Source: Pseudomonas sp. B28(2017) (lineage in GTDB: Bacteria; Pseudomonadota; Gammaproteobacteria; Pseudomonadales; Pseudomonadaceae). Taken from it: a stretch of 64,000 nt of DNA. The position numbers and the translations under genes were made by a program. The DNA lies in assembly GCF_002113025.1 (NCBI RefSeq), contig NZ_NEJH01000002.1, positions 62,001-126,000 on the forward strand. The letters are read 5' to 3'. Each line of letters begins with the position of its first letter. The first letter of the stretch is position 1. The notes under the pieces were generated by a model, which was not told the DNA's origin, did not search any database, and worked only from the letters and a program-made list of their open reading frames with translations. Shown piece after piece: positions 37,206-44,813 of the stretch.

Positions 37206-38111
37206 TTAAACCTTTTGCTCGTTGCTTATGCCATGGGGCACATGACCGGTGGCGACGACTTCACGGGCCAATTCACAGTGGCCGGCCTGATCGTCGAAAA
37301 ACACGTCGGCCGCAAAGGCTTCGAGAAAGGCTGACTTGGTCAGGCCGCCAAGGAACAGCGACTCATCGAGCCGGATGTTCCATTCGCGCAACGTGCGAAT
37401 GACCCGCTCATGGGCCGGCGCCGATCGCGCCGTGACCAACGCGGTACGGATCGGACAGGCGTCCTCCGGGAACTCACGCTGCAGCAGATTGAGGGCCGCG
37501 AGAAAACCCTTGAACGGCCCACCGCGCAACGGCTCGCGGGCGGCCTCACGCTCGCTGGCCTGAAACGCTTCCAGACCACCGGCCTGATAAATGCGCTCCG
37601 ACTCATCGGAAAACAGCACCGCGTCTCCGTCGAAGGCAATGCGTAACTCGTCGCTGGCCGCACGGCTGGCACCACCCGACAGAATGGTCGCTGCCGCGAA
37701 ACCGGCGTCCAGTGCATTGCGTACGTCTTCGGCGTGGGTCGAGAGAAACAGGTCGCAACCAAAGGCCTTGAGGTAGGGATACGGACTGCGCCCGCCGACA
37801 AATGCCGCACGGGAAATCGCCAGTCCGTAGTGGTCAATCGAGTTGAACACCCGCAGCCCGGTGTCGGCGCTGTTGCGCGACACCAGAATCACCTCGACCC
37901 GGGCGCGACCGAGGCTGTTGTTGAGGTTCAGGAGCTTCTGCACCAATGGAAAGGCATCGCCGGGCTGGAGGATCTCGTCTTCGTGTTCGATCTGATACTG
38001 CCGGTAGGCTTCGACGCCGCTCGACAGATAAACCTTGTGGCTTTCGCTCAGGTCGAACAGCGCCCGCGAAGAAATCGCCAGCACCAGCTTGTCGTCAATT
38101 GTCTTCGGCAT
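37206..38111 (-). CDS. Cytosolic 5'-nucleotidase-like protein (NT5C1/PF06189 family)
   Basis: A 301-residue protein of the 5'-nucleotidase family related to mammalian cytosolic AMP 5'-nucleotidase I. Recognisable segments: AISSRALFDL near the start (the family replaces the usual HAD DxD opening), VILVSRNSADTGLRVFNSI, RIAFDGDAVLFSDESE (metal-binding Asp residues), and LGGLTKSAFLEAFAADVFFDDQ. It probably dephosphorylates AMP or IMP. ATG 38111 follows a purine-rich GAGGGGGAAGG site; longer in-frame starts lack homology. Confidence 0.8.
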   Translation of the reverse strand: MPKTIDDKLVLAISSRALFDLSESHKVYLSSGVEAYRQYQIEHEDEILQPGDAFPLVQKLLNLNNSLGRARVEVILVSRNSADTGLRVFNSIDHYGLAISRAAFVGGRSPYPYLKAFGCDLFLSTHAEDVRNALDAGFAAATILSGGASRAASDELRIAFDGDAVLFSDESERIYQAGGLEAFQASEREAAREPLRGGPFKGFLAALNLLQREFPEDACPIRTALVTARSAPAHERVIRTLREWNIRLDESLFLGGLTKSAFLEAFAADVFFDDQAGHCELAREVVATGHVPHGISNEQKV

Positions 38112-38136
38112 GCCCTTCCCCCTCAGGTCGGTCGAC

Positions 38137-39090
38137 TCAGGTGTTGCGTCGATCAATGAAACTCAAGCTGCGATACAAGGCCTCGATGCGCGGCATTTCA
38201 AACCCCGCTGCCTTGGCTGCCGCCAGTGGCCGGGCGTAGATTGCGGCCAGCTCCAGCGGCCGCTTGTGCAGGAAATCGTGGTACATGCTCGGCCAGTAGT
38301 CGGGCATTTTTTCGGTCACCATGAACAAATGCTCGGCATACCCCGCCGGTACATCGTGCCCGCACGCGACTGCGCCTTGCACCACTTCAGCCATCAGCGC
38401 CTTGATCAGTTCGCGACTGTCGGCATCCGCCATCAACGGTGTGGTGCTCGCTCCAAGCAAAACCGATAGCCCGTTGTAAGGGATATTCCAGACCAGTTTT
38501 TGCCAACGCGCCTGATGCAGATTCGCCATGGCCTGGGAATCGAGGCCGGCACTGCGGAACAGACCGACGCCCTCCTCGACAATGGCGCTGCGTGTCAGCC
38601 CATCGGCGGGACCGCTGTGATAACCGACATGCACCGCGCCCAGCGCCTGATGAGTGATGACGCCCGGCGCCTCGCGATGGACGCAGATGTAGCAGAGCCC
38701 GCCGAGCACATGCAGCGAATCGGGAAGCAACTCGCGCAGGCTGTCCTCAACGTCCAGGCCGTTTTGCAACAGCAGTACCTTGGCGTTCGGTGCCGCCGCC
38801 TGCAGGATGGCGGGTGCCAGGCCTGCATTGCTGGTGGTTTTCGCACCCACCAGCAGCCAGTCGCAGGGCGGCATGTCTTCAGCATTCGAATAGGCCTGCA
38901 CCGGGTTCAACGTCAGTGCGCCGTGGGGTGCGCTATCGACCCGCAACCCATGCTCGGCCACCGCAGAGAATTCGCTGCGCAGCAGAAAATGCACATCAAA
39001 ACCGGCACGCGCCAGCATCACCCCGTAGAAACCGCCGATTGCACCGGTCCCAATAATGCCGATCGTCGGCCTGGCAATTGTCCCCATCAT
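38137..39090 (-). CDS. 2-dehydropantoate 2-reductase-like protein (ApbA/PanE family)
   Basis: A 317-residue NADP-dependent reductase: N-terminal Rossmann loop GIIGTGAIGGFYG (about 10-22), LLVGAKTT, QNGLDVED, and the C-terminal KLVWNIPYNGLSVLLG segment carrying the catalytic Lys and Asn. It may be a second ketopantoate reductase or act on another 2-oxo acid. Its tandem ATG-ATG (39090/39087) overlaps the stop of the thioredoxin-like gene, with GAGGAG upstream. Confidence 0.82.
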   Translation of the reverse strand: MMGTIARPTIGIIGTGAIGGFYGVMLARAGFDVHFLLRSEFSAVAEHGLRVDSAPHGALTLNPVQAYSNAEDMPPCDWLLVGAKTTSNAGLAPAILQAAAPNAKVLLLQNGLDVEDSLRELLPDSLHVLGGLCYICVHREAPGVITHQALGAVHVGYHSGPADGLTRSAIVEEGVGLFRSAGLDSQAMANLHQARWQKLVWNIPYNGLSVLLGASTTPLMADADSRELIKALMAEVVQGAVACGHDVPAGYAEHLFMVTEKMPDYWPSMYHDFLHKRPLELAAIYARPLAAAKAAGFEMPRIEALYRSLSFIDRRNT

Positions 39091-39473
39091 GGCAACTCCT
39101 CTGCTGTTCGACTCAGCGCCTGGCGCACCGCTCGATTGAGCTCGGTGTCGGTCAGACGCGATTTCAGTGCTCCGAAGAATTCGCCGTCGCGCACAATAAA
39201 CAGCGCCGGCAAGTGAAAGACCTGATAACGCTCGACCACCCCGCCGTTATTGCCGGCATCGATCCAGCACAGTCGATCGACCGCCAGATCGAGTGCCGGC
39301 AATTGCTCGCGGGCAAAACGGCAACTGGCGCAGCCGACACTGGTGAAAATAACCAGCGAAACACCGCTCATCGCCAGCAGCCGTTGGTCGGCGTCAAAAT
39401 CGGTCAGTTCCAATTCGACCACTATACTGGGGGAAACAATGTCAGATGGCCGACACATGGAGTCTGTGTTCAT
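39087..39473 (-). CDS. Thioredoxin-fold protein with CASC active site
   Basis: A 128-residue thioredoxin-like protein. SVGCASCRFAREQLPAL is the active-site helix (CxxC = CASC), DAGNNGGVVERYQVFHLPALFIV gives the conserved cis-Pro region, and EFFGALKSRL the last strand. No signal peptide, so it is cytoplasmic; substrate unknown. The start is uncertain: ATG 39473 (weak GAGG upstream) or ATG 39458. With ATG 39473 its start codon overlaps, on the other strand, the ATG of the PilZ gene (CATG at 39471-39474). First gene of a minus-strand run with the PanE-like reductase. Confidence 0.78.
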   Translation of the reverse strand: MNTDSMCRPSDIVSPSIVVELELTDFDADQRLLAMSGVSLVIFTSVGCASCRFAREQLPALDLAVDRLCWIDAGNNGGVVERYQVFHLPALFIVRDGEFFGALKSRLTDTELNRAVRQALSRTAEELP

Positions 39474-39915
39474 GGGACGTTTTATTCCTCACCCTGACGA
39501 TGTGCCCGTCGAATTAACGTTGCTGAAACCTGAGTGTATTTCGCGACGACAGCTGCACACTATCAGTCTCGGGGGCATGGCTTGCAATTATCACCGCGCG
39601 TGGCGCTACGGCACGGCACTGGAAGTACGCATGCCGACCGTGAACCCGGACATGCGCTACCTGGGCTATGTCGCCTGGTGCCTGCGACGCAAACGCGGTT
39701 ATCTGGTGGGCATCGCCTTCGTTGACGAACAAACGCTGTTCAGCGCCCGAATGGGCGAACAGGTGTGCCAGATCGAGCGCTACTGCCGCCTGCATGACGC
39801 CCACGACGACTTGCAGGATATCCAGGCCCTGGCTCTGGAGTGGGTTCAGGAGCATGCCGACGAGTTCTCTCACGAATCGGTGCGCAAGGCTTTTGCCGAG
39901 CCTGTGCCGGATTAG
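39472..39915 (+). CDS. PilZ-domain-like protein
   Basis: A 147-residue protein resembling short PilZ proteins: an N-terminal arginine pair (ISRRQ) is followed by TISLGGMACNYHRAW, which fits the (D/N)xSxxG element, with a beta-barrel-like remainder (LEVRMP, YLGYVAWCLRRKRGYLVGIAF). The classical RxxxR spacing is not exact, so c-di-GMP binding needs proof. ATG 39472 has GGAG nine bases upstream; in-frame ATGs at 39439 and 39457 are alternatives, and TATACT at 39424-39429 could be the promoter -10. Divergent from, and overlapping the 5' end of, the thioredoxin-like gene. Confidence 0.68.
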   Translation: MGRFIPHPDDVPVELTLLKPECISRRQLHTISLGGMACNYHRAWRYGTALEVRMPTVNPDMRYLGYVAWCLRRKRGYLVGIAFVDEQTLFSARMGEQVCQIERYCRLHDAHDDLQDIQALALEWVQEHADEFSHESVRKAFAEPVPD

Positions 39916-40102
39916 GGGCATTGCCGAAGTGTTTGCCGGTCACTTTGGGGAAACTGAGCGAGAATGGCCCCTAAACCGGTGTCTGCCCATTGTCGAGCCA
40001 CGGTGTAACGCGCTAAGGTTCGGCTCCCCGACGCGCTTAATTTGCTGTGCTCCGCCGCGCGGGTTCGCTGGCGGCCGGCACCCGTGACCTGACGAGTAAA
40101 CG

Positions 40103-41179
40103 ATGGCTGATTTACCGATCAACGACCTAAACGTCGCCTCCAACGAGACACTGATCACTCCTGATCAGCTCAAGCGCGATATTCCCCTGAGCGACGCCGC
40201 ACTGCGCACCGTCACCAAGGGCCGCGAAGTCATTCGCAACATTCTGGATGGTACCGACCACCGCCTGTTCGTCGTCATCGGGCCTTGCTCGATCCACGAC
40301 ATCAAGGCCGCCCACGAATATGCCGACCGACTGAAGGTTCTCGCTGCCGAAGTGTCCGATACCCTGTATCTGGTCATGCGCGTGTATTTCGAGAAGCCAC
40401 GTACCACCGTCGGCTGGAAAGGCTTGATCAACGACCCGTACCTGGATGACTCGTTCAAGATCCAGGACGGCTTGCACATTGGTCGCCAGTTGCTGCTGGA
40501 CCTGGCTGAGAAAGGCCTGCCAACCGCCACCGAAGCCCTCGACCCGATCTCCCCGCAATACTTGCAGGACCTGATCAGCTGGTCGGCCATCGGCGCGCGC
40601 ACCACCGAATCCCAGACTCACCGTGAAATGGCGTCCGGCCTGTCCTCGGCCGTCGGCTTCAAGAACGGTACCGATGGCGGCCTGACCGTGGCGATCAACG
40701 CCTTGCAGTCGGTTTCCAGCCCGCACCGTTTCCTGGGCATCAACCAGGAAGGCGGTGTGTCGATCGTGACCACCAAGGGCAACGCCTACGGTCACGTGGT
40801 GCTGCGCGGCGGCAACGGCAAGCCGAACTACGATTCGGTCAGCGTTGCGCTCTGCGAGCAGGCGCTGAACAAGGCGAAGATCAAACCGAACATCATGGTC
40901 GATTGCAGCCACGCCAACTCCAACAAGGATCCGGCCCTGCAACCGCTGGTGATGGAAAACGTCGCCAACCAGATCCTCGAAGGCAACAAGTCGATCATCG
41001 GCCTGATGGTTGAAAGCCACCTGAACTGGGGCGCCCAGGCGATCCCCAAAGACCTCGCCGACCTGCAATACGGCGTGTCGATCACCGACGCCTGCATCGA
41101 CTGGACCGCGACCGAAAACACCTTGCGCAGCATGCATGCCAAGCTCAAGGACGTGCTCCCCAAACGCGATCGCAGCTGA
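40103..41179 (+). CDS. Class I DAHP synthase (AroF/G/H type)
   Basis: A 358-residue type I-alpha DAHP synthase. Family motifs: FVVIGPCSIHD, MRVYFEKPRTTVGWKGLINDP, GLPTATEALDPISPQYL, GARTTESQTHREMASGLS, GFKNGTDG, VDCSHANSNKD and GLMVESHLNWGAQ. It begins aromatic amino-acid synthesis and is feedback-inhibited by an aromatic amino acid; which one cannot be read here. The 187-base gap upstream (39916-40102) holds no gene and probably the promoter or leader. It ends at a terminator shared with the GNAT gene. Confidence 0.95.
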   Translation: MADLPINDLNVASNETLITPDQLKRDIPLSDAALRTVTKGREVIRNILDGTDHRLFVVIGPCSIHDIKAAHEYADRLKVLAAEVSDTLYLVMRVYFEKPRTTVGWKGLINDPYLDDSFKIQDGLHIGRQLLLDLAEKGLPTATEALDPISPQYLQDLISWSAIGARTTESQTHREMASGLSSAVGFKNGTDGGLTVAINALQSVSSPHRFLGINQEGGVSIVTTKGNAYGHVVLRGGNGKPNYDSVSVALCEQALNKAKIKPNIMVDCSHANSNKDPALQPLVMENVANQILEGNKSIIGLMVESHLNWGAQAIPKDLADLQYGVSITDACIDWTATENTLRSMHAKLKDVLPKRDRS

Positions 41180-41210
41180 TCGACTGATTGGCTGCACAAA
41201 AAGCGCAGAC

Positions 41211-41242
41211 AAAAAAACGCCGGGCAGAACCCGGCGTTTTTT
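41211..41242. terminator. Bidirectional terminator between DAHP synthase and GNAT genes
   Basis: An A run, ACGCCGGG, loop CAGAA, CCCGGCGT and a T run. Symmetrical. Confidence 0.92.
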
Positions 41243-41264
41243 CATGCATTCGTTTTATTGAAGG

Positions 41265-41552
41265 TCACTGGCTCAGCTTGGCCGCATGCCGCTGGTGACG
41301 CTCCATGTAGCGCTCGACATAGGAGCACGATGGAATGACGGTGTAGCCCATTTCGTCAGCGTACTCCAGCGCCTTCTCGGTCAAGGCTGCTGCAATACCG
41401 CGACCACGCAATGCGTTGGGTACGAAGGTACGATAGATATCCAGGGTCTGCTTCCCCAGATCCATATAGGTCAGATAGGCACGATGACCGTCCACAATGG
41501 TCTCGAACTGATGACCAGCCTGGTCATGGTGGATGGACAACGCCTCGCTCAT
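41265..41552 (-). CDS. Small GNAT-family N-acetyltransferase (YjdJ/Gcn5-type, PF14542-like)
   Basis: A 95-residue minimal acetyltransferase: ETIVDGHRAYLTYM, then VPNALRGRGIAAALTEKALEYA, which is the acetyl-CoA pyrophosphate loop (RGRGIA), and PSCSYVERYMERH. Too short for a full GNAT; it matches the one-domain YjdJ-like subfamily of unknown substrate. AGGAG just upstream supports ATG 41552. The open frame extends 66 bases upstream without homology. Confidence 0.85.
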   Translation of the reverse strand: MSEALSIHHDQAGHQFETIVDGHRAYLTYMDLGKQTLDIYRTFVPNALRGRGIAAALTEKALEYADEMGYTVIPSCSYVERYMERHQRHAAKLSQ

Positions 41553-42191
41553 CACTACTCCTCGCGGGTCTGGATTTCCGACCCCTACCTTACCGATGTT
41601 TTTCCGGCGAAGGAACATCTACGCCACCCCGTGCCTGAATGGACACCGAGAAGAGCTGCACCGATCTCGCGCTACCGAGCACGTACAAATAGTAGGCACC
41701 ATCGACAGAAATGCTCAAGGTGCGCTCGTCATCATGCAGGTTGGCGGGTGCTGCTCCGGATCACGCAGGAATGGCTCGACCGAAGGTCACTACGGGTCGA
41801 TAGCCTGAACATTGCCGGATGTTGAGACTTAAGACGAGCGCCCGCTGTTAAAGTCACCTGAACATCGAGAAAGATATTGGGAGGCGCTACGCAGAAGCCG
41901 AACAAAAGTGTAGACGAATCCATGTAGGCGGACTTTAGCCAGACGGGGAAAAGAGTGGTGTACCGAAGGAACTTTTTCTCGCCGGTTCGCTCAGCCACGG
42001 GCCTTGCAGCTGGATATTTTTTAAACAATTCAGTTAAAAGTTGCTCGAAAAAGAATCAACGCCTACAATTTTTTTTGCTTCTTGCGTCACGTCAGTTTTA
42101 CTTACTACAAGTAATGGGTAGTATGTACGCCGGCTATTTCCTCAATCGGAGGAGATAGCTACTTAATAGAAAGTCCTTGAAGGGGAACACG
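41553..42191 (+). promoter_or_regulatory. Long non-coding region with oprI promoter
   Basis: This gap is 639 bases, unusually long for the window. Open frames on both strands look non-coding. It becomes AT-rich near its right end. TTTACT (42097-42102), a 16-base spacer and TAGTAT (42119-42124) form a probable sigma-70 promoter, giving an oprI leader of about 60 nt; an AGTAA/TTACT dyad lies in the spacer. AAGGGG is the oprI ribosome-binding site. A small RNA in the left part cannot be excluded. Confidence 0.5.
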
Positions 42192-42443
42192 ATGAACAAC
42201 GTTCTGAAATTCTCTGCTCTGGCTCTGGCCGCAGTTCTGGCTACCGGTTGCAGCAGCGCATCGAAAGAAACCGAAGCACGTCTGACCGCTACTGAAGACG
42301 CAGCTGCTCGCTCCCAGGCTCGTGCAGACGAAGCTTACCGTAAAGCTGATGAAGCTCTGGCTGCTGCTCAAAAAGCACAACAGACTGCTGACGAAGCTAA
42401 CGAGCGTGCTCTGCGCATGCTGGACAAAGCTAGCCGCAAGTAA
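42192..42443 (+). CDS. oprI: Major outer-membrane lipoprotein OprI (Braun-type Lpp)
   Basis: An 83-residue lipoprotein. Signal peptide 1-19 ends at the lipobox ATGC, so C20 is lipidated. The mature part is one Ala-rich coiled coil with heptad pattern ([20 protein letters not shown] region). The C-terminal lysine is the position that L,D-transpeptidases join to diaminopimelate in peptidoglycan. One of the most abundant proteins of Pseudomonas; the codon choice is very uniform, as in highly expressed genes. An L,D-transpeptidase gene lies just beyond, convergent. Confidence 0.97.
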   Translation: MNNVLKFSALALAAVLATGCSSASKETEARLTATEDAAARSQARADEAYRKADEALAAAQKAQQTADEANERALRMLDKASRK

Positions 42444-42464
42444 TAATCCTTCGGGATTGTTATC

Positions 42465-42498
42465 AAGCCGATCCATTTTTTGGGTCGGCTTTTTTATT
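42465..42498 (+). terminator. oprI terminator
   Basis: AAGCCGATCC and GGGTCGGCTT pair with one G-T wobble, followed by a T run. A smaller hairpin (AATCC-TTC-GGGATT) at 42446-42459 precedes it. Confidence 0.88.
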
Positions 42499-42518
42499 GC
42501 CCGGGGTTTCTCCAGGCA

Positions 42519-42555
42519 ACAAAAAACCCGTCGACGCGATCCGCGTCGACGGGTT
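42519..42555 (-). terminator. Terminator of the L,D-transpeptidase gene
   Basis: A perfect 14-bp stem AACCCGTCGACGCG (42525-42538) / 42542-42555 with a 3-base loop, followed on the minus strand by a T run (A run 42521-42526). Confidence 0.9.
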
Positions 42556-42566
42556 CTTTGCAAGCG

Positions 42567-43541
42567 TTACTGCATCGGGTCGATCGGAGTGCTCGACACC
42601 ATCGGTGCGGCGCCGTTGCCCGGCACAGCGATCTCCACCGGCAGGCCGTCTTCAGCGGCAACCACATCACGCACCACATCCCAGTTCATGCGCAGGTTGT
42701 TGGTGATGTCTTCACGCTTGAGCATCGCATTGATGACCGCAGTGTGCTTGTCGACCACCGACGGGTTGCCCTTGTCGTCCAGCGGCGTATGCGCCTCCAG
42801 ATAGACCTTGCCGCCACTCATGCCAAACTTGTACGGGTCGTTGATGATCCGTACCGACGTACCGACCGGCACCATGCCCGCCATTTCCAGCACGTTGTTG
42901 TTGAACATGCGGAAGCAGCCGTGGCTGGTGCGCATGCCGATACCGAACTTCTTGTTCGAGCCGTGGATCAGGTAGCCCGGTGTGCCCAGGGTGAACTTGA
43001 ACGGCCCCAGCGGGTTGTCAGGGCCGGCCGGCACGACGTTGGGCAGCGGATCACCGTCTGCTGCGTGCTCGGCCTTGATCGAAGCCGGAGGCGTCCAGGT
43101 CGGATTAGGTGTCTTGGCGGTGATGCTGGTGTGGGCAATTGGCGAGCCCCAGCCTTCACGACCGATACCCAGCGGGAACGTGTACACCACGTTCTTGCCC
43201 TTCGGGTAGTAGTAGAGGCGGTACTCGGCCAGATTGATCACGATGCCTTCACGCGGGCCTGGTGGCAGGATGAAGCGGGTCGGCAGAATGATTTCCGTGC
43301 CGGCGCCAGGCAACCATGCATCGACACCGGGGTTGGCCGCAACCATTTCCGTGTAGCCCAGATCGTAGGCAGTACCAAGGTCGGCGAAGGTATCTTCGTA
43401 CTTGGCCTTGATCACCTGCACCTGGCCAATGATGTCCTCACCGGGCGGTGGCAGGGGAAACTCCAATGCTGCAACGGGGCCGGCCACAAAAAGGGCGGCG
43501 AGAGTCAGGCAGCGGGTGACGGCAGGAAAGCGCGACAACAT
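42567..43541 (-). CDS. L,D-transpeptidase of the ErfK/YbiS/YcfS type
   Basis: A 324-residue periplasmic protein: signal peptide (1-25, cleavage near VAA-LEF), a LysM-like segment (about 35-80, ending LPTRFILPPGPREGIVIN), and a YkuD catalytic domain with the AEYRLYYYP strand and the HGxx...TSHGCFRM motif containing the nucleophilic Cys. The layout and the ILP..REGIVIN..E.RLYYYP run match E. coli ErfK, YbiS and YcfS, which attach Braun lipoprotein to peptidoglycan. It faces oprI, the Pseudomonas Lpp, which supports that function. AAGGA eight bases upstream selects ATG 43541 over ATGs at 43559 and 43592. Confidence 0.92.
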   Translation of the reverse strand: MLSRFPAVTRCLTLAALFVAGPVAALEFPLPPPGEDIIGQVQVIKAKYEDTFADLGTAYDLGYTEMVAANPGVDAWLPGAGTEIILPTRFILPPGPREGIVINLAEYRLYYYPKGKNVVYTFPLGIGREGWGSPIAHTSITAKTPNPTWTPPASIKAEHAADGDPLPNVVPAGPDNPLGPFKFTLGTPGYLIHGSNKKFGIGMRTSHGCFRMFNNNVLEMAGMVPVGTSVRIINDPYKFGMSGGKVYLEAHTPLDDKGNPSVVDKHTAVINAMLKREDITNNLRMNWDVVRDVVAAEDGLPVEIAVPGNGAAPMVSSTPIDPMQ

Positions 43542-44463
43542 CCGGAAAATCCTTCGCATGATCAACTGAGATATAAGAAAGCGATTGTACACCGCTGTCT
43601 GTTATTTCGGGGAGATCACCCGATTGCAGGCAATGCGAGGCGCATATTGAGATTATCCCCGATCCTGTGTGGGAGCGAGCCTGCTCTCGATGGCTATGTG
43701 TTGGGCGACGTGTCTTTTGCCGGTGTGCATATCCGTTGCTGCGGTAACGGCTGCTTATGGTTCCGCCCTGACGGCGGGTTACTTGGAAGAGCCCCAAGTA
43801 ACCAAGGGCTCTTGCCCCTGACGTTCGGTGCCTCGCCAAGGCTCGGCATTCCCTCGCTCCGGTCCTGCTCCGTGGGCCCGCCGCGATCGGCCATCCATGG
43901 CCGTACGCGGCTAACCCGGCATCCATGCCGGGTTGCCCACTGCGCAGAACCGGAACGAAGCCTCTCGACGGGGCAAGAAGATCAAAAGCCAAAGCAAAAG
44001 CAAAAGCCAAAGTGAGGCGGCCTGCCGGCCTGATCTAACATGCCCCCTGTAGGAGCGAGAAGAGCAGAGCAAAGCGGCGGCGTACACCCACGCTCTTCAC
44101 CACTCAACAGGCCGAGCGTTAGCTCGCCTGCCGCTCTTGATCTTGATCCACCCGCCCCCTCGGCAGGCTGAGCGGAGGTGTTCATCCGGGGACTGGCGCG
44201 CAGCGCCGTTCGACGCAGTCGAACCCATTGCATGTAGGTCGCGCGCAGCCGACCGGAGGGCAAGGCCCCCGGATGAATACCGGAGCGAAGGAACCCCGAG
44301 CCCTGGCGAGGGGCCGGACGTTCGGGGCGAGCGCTTTTTTTGCTTACTTTTTTTGAGGCGTTTGTCAAAAAAAGTGAGTCGCCGTAAGGGCGAAACCGCC
44401 AGCCGCCGTTACCGCAGCAACGGATATGTACACCAGATAACAGGGCCAACCCACAACGACAGA
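43542..44463. repeat. Repeat-rich intergenic region with inverted element pair
   Basis: No convincing gene in 922 bases. A half REP lies at 43668-43692. Two related elements face each other: one from 43722 rightwards to about 43870, the other from 44434 leftwards to about 44270. They share an identical 23-bp core (43728-43750 and 44406-44428 inverted), a proline/arginine-coding-like stretch, and a 3' part (GCTCGG...TTCC.TCGCTCCGGT). Between them are imperfect CAAAAG repeats (43982-44013) and a decayed REP (44045). The elements look like dispersed Pseudomonas intergenic repeats. Confidence 0.7.
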
Positions 44464-44757
44464 TCAAAGCTCGAAACGCAATTCCGGCCAGATCGGCGAA
44501 GTACCGCGTTTCTGCGATTCAAGGATGGCCCTGCACAGCGAACACAGCCGCTGGTCCTGGAACACCCGACGATCAACACTCGACCAGCGAGGTTGTGCCG
44601 GCAACAGGCTGCCGCACAGGGTCCGGTCCGCCGAGCCACCCAACTCCAGTTGACGGGTCACCAGATGTACCCGCACTTCCTGGCAGGCGAACAGATCCAG
44701 CTGTTCGTCAGGCTCGATCAGTTGGTAGGCAAATAGTGACCAGGCGGGACGCGGCAT
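44464..44757 (-). CDS. Conserved hypothetical protein with CxxC
   Basis: A 97-residue cytoplasmic protein without signal peptide or membrane helix. It contains C24 (DLFACQE), one further single Cys and a CxxC pair (RLCSLCRA) that could bind zinc. GGAG seven bases upstream selects ATG 44757 over 44769. Position upstream of the L,D-transpeptidase and downstream of tesA matches P. aeruginosa PA2855 from memory. Function unknown. Confidence 0.72.
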   Translation of the reverse strand: MPRPAWSLFAYQLIEPDEQLDLFACQEVRVHLVTRQLELGGSADRTLCGSLLPAQPRWSSVDRRVFQDQRLCSLCRAILESQKRGTSPIWPELRFEL

Positions 44758-44813
44758 CGGGGGCTCCAAATCGGGGGCGCCACCTTAGCCGAAAGCCTGC
44801 GTCTAGAAAAGTG

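Noticed and set aside
40127..41245. 372-codon minus-strand frame opposite the class I DAHP synthase gene
   Set aside because: It is the shadow of a strongly conserved gene. Its translation is rich in His, Gln, Arg and Val and matches no family.
43982..44013. CRISPR-like short repeats
   Set aside because: The CAAAAG units are six bases long, contiguous and without spacers; no cas genes are in the window.
42480..44015. 511-codon plus-strand frame from the oprI terminator through the L,D-transpeptidase gene
   Set aside because: It starts inside a terminator, runs antisense to a catalytic-motif-bearing gene and ends in repeat DNA.
44137..44736. 199-codon plus-strand frame in the repeat-rich gap
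   Set aside because: It is composed of the dispersed repeat element and the antisense of the small CxxC gene. Low-complexity Arg/Ser/Pro composition.
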